A stretch of 64,000 nucleotides of DNA from Brachyspira suanatina (lineage in GTDB: Bacteria; Spirochaetota; Brachyspiria; Brachyspirales; Brachyspiraceae), in NCBI RefSeq assembly GCF_001049755.1, contig NZ_CVLB01000001.1, positions 1,940,995-2,004,994 of the forward strand, given 5' to 3'. A program made the position numbers and the translations under genes. Shown in pieces: positions 28,179 to 38,246 of this stretch. Below the pieces are notes generated by a model. The model was given only the letters and a program-made list of their open reading frames with translations, did not search any database and was not told the origin of the DNA. Numbering within the stretch: the stretch's first letter is position 1; every line of letters starts with the position of its first letter.

Positions 28179-28661
28179 ATGCAAATAATTAAATACGATA
28201 TAAAATATATTAAAGAAGTTTTAAAAATATGGAATGACATCATAGAAAAAGGTATATATTTTCCTCAAATAGAAACATTATCTAACGAAGAAGAAGCCCA
28301 TAAATATTTCAGCTCTCAAGACTATACAGGTATTGCTATAGATAATAATAAAGTTTTTGGCGTTTACATACTTCATCCTAATAATATAGTCAGATGCGGA
28401 CATATATCAAATGCATCATATGCTGTAAGTAAAGAATCAAGAGGAAAAGGAATAGGAGAAGCTTTGGTTAGAGATTCTATGGAGCAAAGTAAAAAATTAG
28501 GATATAAAATACTTCAATTTAATGCTGTTGTAATATCAAATACTAATGCCCATAAATTATATGAAAAAATTGGTTTTAATAAAATAGGCATAGTTAAAAA
28601 AGGATATATGAATAAAAATAATGAATATGAAGATATTGTACTTTATTATATAGATTTATAA
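28179..28661 (+). CDS. GNAT-family N-acetyltransferase
   Basis: 160 residues with the GNAT acetyl-CoA site SRGKGIGEALVRDSMEQS (about 87-104) and the downstream NAHKLYEKIGFNKIG block (about 127-141). These enzymes move an acetyl group from acetyl-CoA to an amine; the substrate is unknown. AAAGGAAT is the ribosome site. Its divergent placement from a MATE exporter may hint at a resistance role, but this is only inference. Confidence 0.85.
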   Translation: MQIIKYDIKYIKEVLKIWNDIIEKGIYFPQIETLSNEEEAHKYFSSQDYTGIAIDNNKVFGVYILHPNNIVRCGHISNASYAVSKESRGKGIGEALVRDSMEQSKKLGYKILQFNAVVISNTNAHKLYEKIGFNKIGIVKKGYMNKNNEYEDIVLYYIDL

Positions 28662-28668
28662 ATATAAA

Positions 28669-28708
28669 AAAACAAGGAAGATAATTATTTAATTACCGCC
28701 CTTGTTTT
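28669..28708. terminator. Bidirectional terminator between GNAT and rnfB
   Basis: Stem aaaacaagg / ccttgtttt with a 22-nt loop, followed by T-rich sequence on both strands, between two convergent genes. Confidence 0.55.
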
Positions 28709-28730
28709 ATAATTTTCAATTAAATAGTTT

Positions 28731-29573
28731 TTATGCTTTTTTTAAAGGCACAGGAAGGCTTTTTACTGAATTTACTTTTTCATCAGTAATAGCTTTAGTA
28801 GGACATTTAGCTATACTTTCATTTGTAACAGCGTAGTCCTCATAATTAACTATAGCAAGATAATTATCAACTTTCATGCCGCCTTCTTTAGTATTTTTAA
28901 CACATATACTACATCCAATACATGCCCTATCACAAGCTTTTTTAGCTATAGGACCCTTATCTTTAGATTTACAATAAACATGTATATCTTGAGAAGCAGG
29001 GTGAATCTCAATAAGTTTCTGAGGACAAGCCTTAACACAAGCACCGCAAGAAACACATTTGTCTTCAACTATAACAGGCATTCCTGTTTCTTCATCTTTA
29101 ATAATTGCACCAAAATCGCAAGCGTTCATACAATCATAAAAACCAACACAGCCATAAGAACATTCTTTATTTCCGCCAGCCATAACAGCAGAAACACAAG
29201 TAGGTGCACCTTTATAAACTCTGTTAGATTTAGCTATGCCATTATGTCCATGACAGAAAATATATGCTCTTGTTTTTTCTTTTTGTTCAGGAGCTACTTT
29301 ACCTAAGAAATCAGCAACTTTAGCAGCAGTATCAGGACCTCCAACAGAACAGCCGTCTACAGGAGCTTTATCATCAACTAAAGCTTTAGCGAACTGAGCA
29401 CAACCTGGAAAACCACAACCGCCGCAGTTAGCACCAGGAAGCATTTCAGTAAGTGTTGTAACTCTTTCATCAACTTCAACTTTGAAAATTTTTGAAGAAA
29501 ATATCAATAAAACAGCCAATATCAAAGCAATTAAGCCTGAAGATATTGAAGCTACTAAAACAGATGTCATCAT
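28731..29573 (-). CDS. rnfB: Rnf electron transport complex subunit B
   Basis: Iron-sulfur subunit of the membrane Rnf complex, which couples ferredoxin oxidation and NAD+ reduction to ion pumping. A short membrane anchor (about 5-27) is followed by the Cys cluster LPGANCGGCGFPGCAQ (about 45-60) and then further 4Fe-4S motifs CVSCGACVKACP and CIGCSICVKN. The 280-residue length fits. The last gene of rnfE-rnfA-rnfB, 38 nt after rnfA. Start: ATG-ATG doublet with AAGGAT upstream; either codon is possible. Confidence 0.93.
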   Translation of the reverse strand: MMTSVLVASISSGLIALILAVLLIFSSKIFKVEVDERVTTLTEMLPGANCGGCGFPGCAQFAKALVDDKAPVDGCSVGGPDTAAKVADFLGKVAPEQKEKTRAYIFCHGHNGIAKSNRVYKGAPTCVSAVMAGGNKECSYGCVGFYDCMNACDFGAIIKDEETGMPVIVEDKCVSCGACVKACPQKLIEIHPASQDIHVYCKSKDKGPIAKKACDRACIGCSICVKNTKEGGMKVDNYLAIVNYEDYAVTNESIAKCPTKAITDEKVNSVKSLPVPLKKA

Positions 29574-29611
29574 TTTTATTATCCTTATAAAATACTTCTA
29601 ACACTCAATAA

Positions 29612-30193
29612 TCATATTTTTATTATGCCGGAAAAACCATAGAAAATAAGAGCAAGTATGCCAGCAGTAATGAAAGGCATAGCAGGACCTTTGAAAGCTT
29701 CCGGTATATCTGCAGTCATTAAACGTTCTCTTATGCTAGCCATTATAACTAAAGCCAATGTAAAACCAACTCCTGCACCTAAAGCAAATACTATATTTTG
29801 TATAAAGTTATATTTATATAAAACACCAAATAAAGCTAATCCTAATACACAGCAGTTAGTAGTAATAAGAGGAAGGAATATACCTAAAGCTAAATATAAA
29901 CTTTCACTAGTTTTTCTTACTACCATTTCAACAAATTGTACTAAAGCTGCGATTACTATAATGAAAAGAATAGTTTGTAAAAATTCGATTTTAAAAGGAA
30001 CTAATATATAATACTGTATCATCCAGCTAACTGCAGCAGTTAAAACCAATACAAAAGTAACTGCAATACCCATACTAATTGCTGAATCTAACTTGTTGGA
30101 TACTCCTAAAAACGGACATATACCCAAAAATTTAGTTAAAACGAAATTATTAACTAAAACAGTTGCTACAAATAATAAAATTAAATTAACCAT
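29612..30193 (-). CDS. rnfA: Rnf electron transport complex subunit A
   Basis: Integral membrane subunit, 193 residues and six helices, with the family motif NNFVLTKFLGICPFLGVS near the start and NCCVLGLALF in the middle. I start at ATG 30193, preceded by GAGGAGG, which overlaps the rnfE stop; a longer in-frame start (30214) would hide the ribosome site inside the gene. RnfA and RnfE are paralogues that form the membrane core holding a 2Fe-2S cluster. Confidence 0.93.
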   Translation of the reverse strand: MVNLILLFVATVLVNNFVLTKFLGICPFLGVSNKLDSAISMGIAVTFVLVLTAAVSWMIQYYILVPFKIEFLQTILFIIVIAALVQFVEMVVRKTSESLYLALGIFLPLITTNCCVLGLALFGVLYKYNFIQNIVFALGAGVGFTLALVIMASIRERLMTADIPEAFKGPAMPFITAGILALIFYGFSGIIKI

Positions 30194-30845
30194 TAGCTTT
30201 TCCTCCTCTAGCATCTATAGCTCTTTTAATTGCGATTAAAGTTCCTAAAGTGAAGAAAGCACCAGGAGCCATAATCATAACAACCCAAGGAGTAGTAATT
30301 TCATTATATGCATTTAAAGCAAAAGGCATAGCAGACTCAAAGAAACCTCTTAAAGTACCTACTATATCAAATCCAAGCCAAGTACCATTACCTAAAATCT
30401 CCCTAATAGAAGCAAGTAATGTCAAAGCAATAAAGAAACCTACACCATTACCTAAAGCATCAAAAATACTAGGTATGATACCATTTTTATTAGCAAAAGC
30501 TTCTGCCCTTCCCAATATGATACAGTTTACAACTATAAGCGGTATATACGGACCTAATGCCAAAGATAATGTATAAAACTTAGCTTTCATAACAATATCT
30601 GTTAAAGTAACGAAAGCTGCGATAACCACTATGTATCCCATAATTCTAACTTCATTAGCATAAATCTTCTTAATAAGAGATATTAAAGCAGATGAACAAA
30701 CCAAAACGAATATAGTAGCTACTGACATACCTATAGCATTCATTACGCTGCTTGTAACTGCTAAGCTAGGACACATACCAAGAACCTGAACGAAGGTAGG
30801 ATTATTTTTCCAAACACCTTCCATAAATACCTGAGAATTTTTCAT
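30186..30845 (-). CDS. rnfE: Rnf electron transport complex subunit E
   Basis: 219 residues, six membrane helices, with NNPTFVQVLGMCPSLAVTSS at about 14-33 and NCIILGRAEAFA in the middle, the paralogous counterparts of the RnfA motifs. It heads the three-gene rnfEAB unit from its own promoter at 30885-30912. The usual order is rnfCDGEAB; C, D and G are not upstream here, where a chemoreceptor gene lies instead. Confidence 0.92.
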   Translation of the reverse strand: MKNSQVFMEGVWKNNPTFVQVLGMCPSLAVTSSVMNAIGMSVATIFVLVCSSALISLIKKIYANEVRIMGYIVVIAAFVTLTDIVMKAKFYTLSLALGPYIPLIVVNCIILGRAEAFANKNGIIPSIFDALGNGVGFFIALTLLASIREILGNGTWLGFDIVGTLRGFFESAMPFALNAYNEITTPWVVMIMAPGAFFTLGTLIAIKRAIDARGGKANG

Positions 30846-30884
30846 AATAATTTAACCTTGATTTAATTAAGATTACATATAATA

Positions 30885-30912
30885 ATTTTACCATAAATAA
30901 TAATTTTTTCAA
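30885..30912 (-). promoter_or_regulatory. Promoter of rnfEAB
   Basis: Minus strand TTGAAA (30907-30912), 16-nt spacer, TAAAAT (30885-30890), 40 nt before rnfE. It shows that rnfEAB is a transcription unit of its own. Confidence 0.65.
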
Positions 30913-30990
30913 GTGAAATTATGATTTACAGTGTTTTAATTATAATTTTAAAATACATATGATTATGCATAAAATATATTTTTATATATT

Positions 30991-32919
30991 TTATTGATTA
31001 CTGTCACCTTTTACTTTGAAAAAAGACATAGCATCTTCTAATTTTATAGATAATTCCTCTAATTCCTCAGAAATTTCACTTACATCTTCTGCTAATTTAG
31101 TATTATTCTTAGAACTATCTTCTATATTAATTATATGAGAATTTATAGAATCTATTCCATCTTTTTGTAATTTTAAAGCACTGCTAAAATTAGAGAGTAA
31201 AGAATATGCTTTTTCGATCTTTTCTTTCATATTGTTAAATAATTCTTTAGATTGATTTGTAGAGTTGGCTGCTAACTCTATACGTTTCTGACTTTCCTCT
31301 ATAAGGGCAGATATATCTTTTACAGATCCTGATGTGCTTTGTGCCAAATTTCTAACCTCATTTGCTACAACAGAAAAACCTCTTCCATTTTCTCCTGCTC
31401 TTGCCGCTTCAACAGATGCATTTAAAGCTAATATATTTGTTTGAAAAGCAATATTTTCTATAACATTTGTAATATCTTTTATTTTATTACTAGCCTCGCT
31501 TACTGAGTTAGCATTGTCAGCTGCTTCTGTAATACTACTGTCTGCCATATCTATAGAATTGTTAGCTTCTTTCATTATATTAATAAGCTCGTTAGCATAA
31601 TTAGTAGTTTCCAATACAGAATTGCCTATATTATTAGTGATACTTGAAGTCTCCTGCATTTTATAAGAATTACTTTCTGTTTCTGCATGAAGTTTAGTAT
31701 TTTTTGATGATATCTCTCCGGCCTTATCCTTTGCATCAACTGCTATACTATTAGCAACATTAACCGCATTTATCAATGCTGATTTCATATTATAAAAACT
31801 GCACATCAATTTTCCTATTTCATCTTTTCTAGTACTACAAGAAACATTATCATTATTAACTATATAACCTTTAGATATATTATCTGCCTCATTTACAACC
31901 ATATTTAAAGGTAAAATTATAGATCTGGCTATCAATTTACCTATAAAACAAATAATAACGGCCATAATAATAGCTATAATTACAACTATTTTTGTAAGTC
32001 TATTTTTGTCTCCATAAATTTCATCTTGGCTATAGCTTACTATCAAGTACCAAGGTGTATTATGTATAGGATTAAATAATGCTATCTCTGATACACCATT
32101 ATCATCTACATATTCCAAAATACCCTCTTTAGCATCCAAAACATACTGAAAGAATTCATCTTCTTTTTCTCTTATAGTTTCAGGTTTTCTCTCATAAGCT
32201 GAAGTACCTATTATATTACTTTCATATATATATAATTTATTTGTATCATTATGAGCTATTATATTCCTATTTTTATCGATTATCATTATAGAACCGGTTT
32301 CTCCTAATTGGCTAGGCATGATATAATCTGATATAAATTTCATCCAGTTAATAGAACTATTTAAAACTCCTACCACTTTTCCATTTTCATCTTTAACACC
32401 TTTCCATATAACACATATAGCATTAAGAGGATTAGCTGAAGAAGGCTGAATCAAATCTCTTCCTGCAAAATCAAATCCTGAATCTCTAAATCTAGTCCAG
32501 TCTGATGAATTTTTTCCATAATTAATATGAAGTAATTTACCGCCTATAGAATCAAGTACTATATTAGCATCAAAATTAACTAAAGAATAATTATAAAAAA
32601 CCTGTGTATCAGCAACCTCTCTTGTAAATTCTTTCAACGATTCTTCTGCAGCTAATTTATTTTCTTCACTTGGATCAACTAGATATTTTGAGAGATTAGG
32701 GTCTTTAGAATATAAATCCATAACTAATCTTTTTTCAGTAAAATATAAATCTATCATATCTGAATATGATTTTGCCGCAACTCTTAATCCCTTTATAGCA
32801 GTATCTTCTATAGATTTAGAGCTTATTATTGTAATTATCATTACAATGATGAACATACATAAAATAAAAGTAATTGAAATTATAAAAGGTATCCTAAAAG
32901 AAAGATTATTTATTCTCAT
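30991..32919 (-). CDS. Methyl-accepting chemotaxis protein
   Basis: 642-residue chemoreceptor. First membrane helix about 12-33, a large extracytoplasmic sensing region (about 34-305) with dCache-like features ([17 protein letters not shown], then a second PAS-like half ending [18 protein letters not shown]), second helix about 308-332, HAMP (about 335-390), and the conserved signalling tip [20 protein letters not shown] (about 490-509). It signals via CheA/CheW to the flagellar motor. The ligand is unknown; dCache domains often bind amino acids. Monocistronic, with a long A/T leader. Confidence 0.92.
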   Translation of the reverse strand: MRINNLSFRIPFIISITFILCMFIIVMIITIISSKSIEDTAIKGLRVAAKSYSDMIDLYFTEKRLVMDLYSKDPNLSKYLVDPSEENKLAAEESLKEFTREVADTQVFYNYSLVNFDANIVLDSIGGKLLHINYGKNSSDWTRFRDSGFDFAGRDLIQPSSANPLNAICVIWKGVKDENGKVVGVLNSSINWMKFISDYIMPSQLGETGSIMIIDKNRNIIAHNDTNKLYIYESNIIGTSAYERKPETIREKEDEFFQYVLDAKEGILEYVDDNGVSEIALFNPIHNTPWYLIVSYSQDEIYGDKNRLTKIVVIIAIIMAVIICFIGKLIARSIILPLNMVVNEADNISKGYIVNNDNVSCSTRKDEIGKLMCSFYNMKSALINAVNVANSIAVDAKDKAGEISSKNTKLHAETESNSYKMQETSSITNNIGNSVLETTNYANELINIMKEANNSIDMADSSITEAADNANSVSEASNKIKDITNVIENIAFQTNILALNASVEAARAGENGRGFSVVANEVRNLAQSTSGSVKDISALIEESQKRIELAANSTNQSKELFNNMKEKIEKAYSLLSNFSSALKLQKDGIDSINSHIINIEDSSKNNTKLAEDVSEISEELEELSIKLEDAMSFFKVKGDSNQ

Positions 32920-33200
32920 AATAATAAAACCATACTAAAAAAAATTTAGATATTTTTAAAAAAACTAATTAATTTTTATAATTTGTAATATAGTATAAAA
33001 AATAAAAAAAATCAAATTCTAAATATAAATAATTTAATTATAATACATAAAATACATTATTAGAGTAATTTATTAATAAAAAAACATATTTAATGTAAAT
33101 AAAAAACAATAAATAATTAACAAAAATTTAATTACTTAAATACTAATTTATAAAAATAATTCATATTTAAATAATTTTTGCAATGTATTCAAAATCAATT

Positions 33201-33295
33201 TACATAACGCACCCCATAAACTTTAAAACTTTTTTATGATTTTGTAATCATATTATTCTATTATATCAACTTAGAAACAGTACACCCAGCCCAAT
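33201..33295 (-). repeat. Bipartite G-rich intergenic repeat, copy 2
   Basis: On the minus strand half A is TTGGGCTGGGTGT followed by a tttct block (33294 downwards). Half B, about 68 nt later, reads ttaaagtttatGGGGTGCGttatgtaa (33226-33200, shortened core). Same order as copy 1. Confidence 0.6.
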
Positions 33296-33445
33296 TTTAT
33301 TTAAATTAACAATTTCCACACCACACGCAGAGTAAGGCTATAAATATATGCCAATTGTGAATTCTAATTTTTATTATATTTGAAATTTTGATAAACATGT
33401 GTATATAAGCTTTTTAAGTAGAGAAGATTTTTAAATTTGAAAAAA

Positions 33446-33546
33446 TCTAGGGTGGGCAGCTATAATTTCTAAATAAAACATTAAGAAAATTACTTGTAAA
33501 AATTTCAAAATAAATAACAAACCTAAAGGGTGGGGAATGAGAAAAA
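33446..33546 (+). repeat. Bipartite G-rich intergenic repeat, copy 3
   Basis: Half A ctAGGGTGGGCAG...tttct (33447-33470), half B cctaaaGGGTGGGGaatgag (33522-33541). It ends 11 nt before the stop of the first ankyrin gene and closely resembles copy 4, as expected if it was duplicated with that gene. Confidence 0.65.
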
Positions 33547-33556
33547 ATTAAAAAAC

Positions 33557-35689
33557 TTATTTACTGTATTTTTTGAATATACTTTCCATTTCATCATTGC
33601 AAACTATCATCAACTCTATATCTTTATTTATAGATAGATCCGCTCCATTTTTTAATAGAAGCTCAAATATGTAGGCATTTTTCTTTTGGGCGGCTATAAC
33701 CAATGCAGTATTTCCTTCAGGGTCTGTAATATTAATATCAGCATTATTTTTTATAAAGAATTCGGCAAGTTTTATATGGTTTTTCTTAATAGCAACCATT
33801 AGAGGAGTATATCCATATTTTCCTCTTTTATTAATATCTGCATTATTATCCAATAACATTTTTGCAATTTTTCTCTTTTCAACAAGAGTTAAAGGCGTAT
33901 CTCCAAAATCATCTTGAAAGTTAACATCTATTCCTTTTGATATATATTTAGCTACTTTATTGATTTCTCCATCTGAAATAAAATCAAGAAATCTAGAATT
34001 TTTCTTATACTCTTTATCATGATAGATTGTAAAAATGTCAAACATATCATAATTTTCATTTCTGCTAACATAATATAAGCCTCTTCTTCCATAAGCATCT
34101 CTTGCAAATACATCAGCTTTATTTTTTATTAAAATTTTTACTATATTAATATGATTATGCATAGCAGCAAGAATTAAAGCATTAAAACCAGATTTACTTT
34201 GAATATTGATATCAGCATTATTTTCTATTAATAAATTTAATATTTTTTCAGCATTATAAGAAGCAGCATACATTAAAGGTGTAATGCCGTCATTATCAAT
34301 AGCATTTACATCAGCCCCTCTTTTTATAAACTCTAAAGCTATATCAAAATCATCGTCATTATTAGAAATATATTCTAAAGCGGTATTATTTGAATAACTT
34401 TTGAAATTAACATCAGCATTATGTTCTAATAATATTTTTATTATTTCTTTATAATGATTATGTGAAGCTAAAAGCAATGCATTAAGTCCGTTTGACCCAT
34501 ATATAGTATTATTAATGTCAACACCTTCAGAAATATATTTCAAAACATCATATATTTTATTTTCAATAACTGCATATAAAAATTTTATTTCTTTAGACGA
34601 AGCATCTAGTATCAATTTTCCTATTTTCTCTTTATAATGATTTTGATTATATGCCATATCTAATGCAGTTTCTCCATATTCATTTTTTAATGTTAAATCA
34701 GGATTATACTTTAAAAGAAGCTCAACCATTTTCACATTACTTTCATATACAGCATACATTAAAGGAGTTTCTTTTCTGTGATCTGATAAATTTATATCAG
34801 CATTATGCTCTAACAATATTTTTGCCATATCATAAGAATCATAATCACAGGCAATTATCAAAGGAGTTTTATCTAATTTATTTTGTACATTTGGACTTGC
34901 ATTATATTCAAGTAAAGTGTTAACCATATCAATATTTCTATCTTCACATGCATATAGTAAGGCAGTATTTCTTTCGTTATTACTTATTTCTGTATCAGCA
35001 TTATGCTCTAATAAAGCTCTTACAAAATCAATTTTTCTAGCATAAGAAGCATATATTAATGCTGTAGAACCTTTATTATCCTTTGCATTTATATCTGCTC
35101 CATACTCTAATAATATTTTTATTATTTCTGTACTAGGTTTATCATTTTTTATAAAGGCACAATATATTAATGCTGTTTCTCCTCTTTGATTTTTATAATT
35201 AGGGTCATAGCCATTTTCAAGTAATATTCTCACTATTTCAGTATGATTTTGACTGCAGGCTATCATCAAGGTAGTTAAATGATTATTTTCTAATTTAGTT
35301 TCTATATACATATTGGCTTTGTGTTCAAGAAGAATTGTTACCACATCTGCTCTACCATAAATACATGCATATATCAAAGCTGTATAATTATCATCGTTAG
35401 TAATATCTACAGAGGCATTATATTCTAATAAAAGTTTTATTATATCAGTATTTCCTTTATAAGAGGCAATCATTAAAGGAGTATATCCATCTTTATTTTT
35501 AAAATCAATTTCAATATCTTTTTTTTCAATAACATCTTCATTATTTTCATGTTCAATTAATATTTTTGCTATTCCAAATACATTTATATCTACATAATTA
35601 TTTTTATTCAATAAATATTTTATTTGCTGAATATTACCTTCTTCTACAGCATTGAAAAATTCAATTTTTTCTTTATTTGTAAACATCAT
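33557..35689 (-). CDS. Ankyrin-repeat protein (paralogue 1)
   Basis: 710 residues of about 20 ankyrin repeats, for example DGYTPLMIASYKGNTDIIKL and LLEYGADINAKDNKGSTALI. Ankyrin arrays are protein-binding scaffolds; no signal peptide, membrane segment or enzymatic domain is visible. The neighbour at 35867-38011 is a near copy: the N-terminal 320 residues are almost identical and the rest more diverged. The first codons are ATG-ATG after AGAGG; the second ATG (35686) has the better spacing. Promoter at 35717-35745. Function not known. Confidence 0.88.
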   Translation of the reverse strand: MMFTNKEKIEFFNAVEEGNIQQIKYLLNKNNYVDINVFGIAKILIEHENNEDVIEKKDIEIDFKNKDGYTPLMIASYKGNTDIIKLLLEYNASVDITNDDNYTALIYACIYGRADVVTILLEHKANMYIETKLENNHLTTLMIACSQNHTEIVRILLENGYDPNYKNQRGETALIYCAFIKNDKPSTEIIKILLEYGADINAKDNKGSTALIYASYARKIDFVRALLEHNADTEISNNERNTALLYACEDRNIDMVNTLLEYNASPNVQNKLDKTPLIIACDYDSYDMAKILLEHNADINLSDHRKETPLMYAVYESNVKMVELLLKYNPDLTLKNEYGETALDMAYNQNHYKEKIGKLILDASSKEIKFLYAVIENKIYDVLKYISEGVDINNTIYGSNGLNALLLASHNHYKEIIKILLEHNADVNFKSYSNNTALEYISNNDDDFDIALEFIKRGADVNAIDNDGITPLMYAASYNAEKILNLLIENNADINIQSKSGFNALILAAMHNHINIVKILIKNKADVFARDAYGRRGLYYVSRNENYDMFDIFTIYHDKEYKKNSRFLDFISDGEINKVAKYISKGIDVNFQDDFGDTPLTLVEKRKIAKMLLDNNADINKRGKYGYTPLMVAIKKNHIKLAEFFIKNNADINITDPEGNTALVIAAQKKNAYIFELLLKNGADLSINKDIELMIVCNDEMESIFKKYSK

Positions 35690-35716
35690 AAACCTCTAAT
35701 AATATTACTACACCAT

Positions 35717-35745
35717 AGTATAGTAAAATTAATAATTTTAGTCAA
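35717..35745 (-). promoter_or_regulatory. Promoter of ankyrin paralogue 1
   Basis: Minus strand TTGACT (35740-35745), 17-nt spacer, TATACT (35717-35722). The same hexamers and spacing precede paralogue 2. Confidence 0.65.
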
Positions 35746-35754
35746 TTTAATTAA

Positions 35755-35856
35755 AGCTTGGGCGGGCATTTATAATTTCTTGATAAAGCATTAAGAAAAT
35801 TGTAAGTAAAAATGTTAAAATATATAACAAACCTAAAGGCTTGGGAATGAGAAAAA
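35755..35856 (+). repeat. Bipartite G-rich intergenic repeat, copy 4
   Basis: Half A gcTTGGGCGGGCAT...tttct (35756-35779), half B cctaaaGGCTTGGGaatgag (35832-35851), just after the end of ankyrin paralogue 2. Nearly identical to copy 3 over about 95 nt. Confidence 0.65.
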
Positions 35857-35866
35857 ATTAAAAAAC

Positions 35867-38011
35867 TTATTTACCATATTTTTTTAACATATCTTTCATT
35901 TCATCTTCTAACTCTATATAGAATTCTAAATCTTCACTATTTATAGATGGGTCCGCTCCGTTTTTTAATAAAAGCTCAAATATATCATATTTGTGATTTT
36001 TAGCAGCTACAATTAATGCAGTATTTCCTTCTGGATCAAACATATTAAGATCAGCATTATTTTCTATAAAGAATTCTACAAGATTGATATTATCTCTCCT
36101 TACAGCCATCATTAATGGAGTATATCCATCTCTTCCTTTTTTATTGATATCTGCATTATTATCTAATAATATCTTTGCAATCTCTATTTTTTCTACAACA
36201 GTTAAAGCTGTAAGTCCGTTATCATCTTGAAAGTTAATATCCCCTCCTTCAGATATATATTTATTTATTTCATCAGTTTTGGAATATAAAACATCAAAAA
36301 TAAATTGACTACTTTTTTTATATTCATCATCATGATACTTACTAAAAATTTCATGCATCTCAGAATTCCAATTTTCGTCAGCATAATATAAACATCTTCT
36401 ACCATAACCATCTCTTGCAAATACATCAGCTTTATTTTTTATTAAAGTTTTAACTATATTAATATGATTATGCATAGCAGCAAGAATTAAAGGAGTGTAG
36501 CCCAATTTAGTTTGAATATTAACATCAGCATTATGCTCTATTAATAAATTTAATATTTTTTTAGCATTATATGAAGCGGCATACATTAAAGGTGTAGCAT
36601 TTTCATTATCTACAGCATTTACATCTGCTCCCCTCTTTATAAACTCTAAAGCTATATCAAAATTATTATCATTACTAGCAACATATTCTAAAGCTGTTTT
36701 ATTTAACTGATTTTTAAAATTAACATCAGCATTATGATCTAATAATATTTTTATTATTTCTTTATGATGAAACTGTGAAGCCAAAAGCAGTGCATTAGAA
36801 CCTATTGAGTCATCTGATTCATCTATAGTATTATTAATATCAATTCCTTCAGAAATGTATTTTAAAACCTTATCAGCATTATTTTCAGCAGCGGCATATA
36901 AAAATTGTATTTCTCTTGATGATGATTCTTTTATCAAATCTGCTATTTCTTTTAAATAATTATTTCTTTTATATGCTATATCTAATGCAGTTTTTCCAGA
37001 TTCGTTTTTTAGTGTTAAATCAGGTTTATATTTAAGAAGAAGCTCTACAATTTCTGTATTTCTTTCTTCTACCGCATACATTAGAGGAGTTTCTTTTCTG
37101 TGATCTGACAAATTAACATCAGCATTATGCTCTAACAATATTTTTGCCATATCATAAGAATCATAATCACAGGCAATTATCAAAGGAGTTTTATCCAATT
37201 TATTTTGTACATTTGGACTTGCATTATATTCAAGTAAAGTGTTAAGCATATCAATATTTCTGCCTTCACATGCATATAGTAAGGCAGTATTTTTTTCATT
37301 ATTACTTATTTCTGTATCAGCATTATTCTCCAATAAAACTCTTACAAAATCAATTTTTTTAGTATAAGAAGCATATATTAATGCTGTAGAACCTTTATTG
37401 TCCTTTGCATTTATATCTGCTCCATACTCTAATAATATTTTTATTATTTCTGTACTAGGTTTAGCATTTTTTATAAAGGAATAATATATTAACGCTGTTT
37501 CTCCTCTTTGATTTTTATAATTGGGATCATAACCATTTTCAAGTAATATTCTCACTATTTCAGTATGATTTTGACTGCAGGCCATCATCAAGGTAGTTAA
37601 ATGATTATTTTCTAATTTAGTCTCTATATACATATCGGCTTTGTGTTCAAGAAGAATTTTTACCACATCTGCTCTGCCATAAATACATGCATATATCAAA
37701 GCTGTATAATTATCATCGTTAGTTATATCTACAGAGGCATTATATTCTAATAAAAGTTTTACTATATCAGCATTTCCTTTATAAGAGGCAATCATTAAAG
37801 GAGTGTATCCATCTTTATTTTTAAAATCAATTTCAATATCTTTTTTTTCAATAACATTTTTATTATTTTCATGTTCAATTAATATTTTTGCTATTCCAAA
37901 TACATTTATATTTATATAATTATTTTTATCCAATAAATATTTTATTTGCTGAATATCTCCATCTTCTACAGCATTGAAAAATTCAATTTTTTCTTTATTT
38001 GTAAACATCAT
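35867..38011 (-). CDS. Ankyrin-repeat protein (paralogue 2)
   Basis: 714 residues of ankyrin repeats, tandem duplicate of the gene at 33557-35689 with the same promoter and the same repeat element after the stop. The C-terminal third differs more (e.g. KYHDDEYKKSSQFIFDVLYS against the shorter form in the other copy), which suggests divergence or selection on the binding surface, or gene conversion of the 5' part. No other domain. Alternative start at the second ATG (38008). Confidence 0.88.
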   Translation of the reverse strand: MMFTNKEKIEFFNAVEDGDIQQIKYLLDKNNYININVFGIAKILIEHENNKNVIEKKDIEIDFKNKDGYTPLMIASYKGNADIVKLLLEYNASVDITNDDNYTALIYACIYGRADVVKILLEHKADMYIETKLENNHLTTLMMACSQNHTEIVRILLENGYDPNYKNQRGETALIYYSFIKNAKPSTEIIKILLEYGADINAKDNKGSTALIYASYTKKIDFVRVLLENNADTEISNNEKNTALLYACEGRNIDMLNTLLEYNASPNVQNKLDKTPLIIACDYDSYDMAKILLEHNADVNLSDHRKETPLMYAVEERNTEIVELLLKYKPDLTLKNESGKTALDIAYKRNNYLKEIADLIKESSSREIQFLYAAAENNADKVLKYISEGIDINNTIDESDDSIGSNALLLASQFHHKEIIKILLDHNADVNFKNQLNKTALEYVASNDNNFDIALEFIKRGADVNAVDNENATPLMYAASYNAKKILNLLIEHNADVNIQTKLGYTPLILAAMHNHINIVKTLIKNKADVFARDGYGRRCLYYADENWNSEMHEIFSKYHDDEYKKSSQFIFDVLYSKTDEINKYISEGGDINFQDDNGLTALTVVEKIEIAKILLDNNADINKKGRDGYTPLMMAVRRDNINLVEFFIENNADLNMFDPEGNTALIVAAKNHKYDIFELLLKNGADPSINSEDLEFYIELEDEMKDMLKKYGK

Positions 38012-38041
38012 AAACCTCTAATATATATATTACCTCACTAT

Positions 38042-38070
38042 AGTATAGTAAAATTAAAAAATCTAGTCAA
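38042..38070 (-). promoter_or_regulatory. Promoter of ankyrin paralogue 2
   Basis: Minus strand TTGACT (38065-38070), 17-nt spacer, TATACT (38042-38047), matching the paralogue 1 promoter. Confidence 0.65.
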
Positions 38071-38185
38071 TAAATATAAAATTATAAAACATAAAATATT
38101 ATAAATAATTTAAACATATTACCTTAATTGTTAATATAATATTTTATATAATCATTTATAGCTGGATACATACAAGATACAATAA

Positions 38186-38213
38186 TTGACATACAAATAA
38201 TTTACTATATAAT
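38186..38213 (+). promoter_or_regulatory. Promoter of the unknown secreted-protein gene
   Basis: TTGACA (38186-38191), 16-nt spacer, TATAAT (38208-38213), 33 nt before the ATG at 38247. Perfect hexamers. Confidence 0.8.
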
Positions 38214-38246
38214 TAGCAAAAATACATTTTATATTTGAGGTTTTTT

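Larger units (their letters stand above)
32920..33556. other. Long intergenic region between chemoreceptor and first ankyrin gene
   Basis: 637 nt without a gene. The first 280 nt are nearly pure A/T. Two copies of the bipartite G-rich repeat follow, one on each strand (33201-33295 minus and 33446-33546 plus), separated by 150 nt. Nothing else was recognised. Confidence 0.5.
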
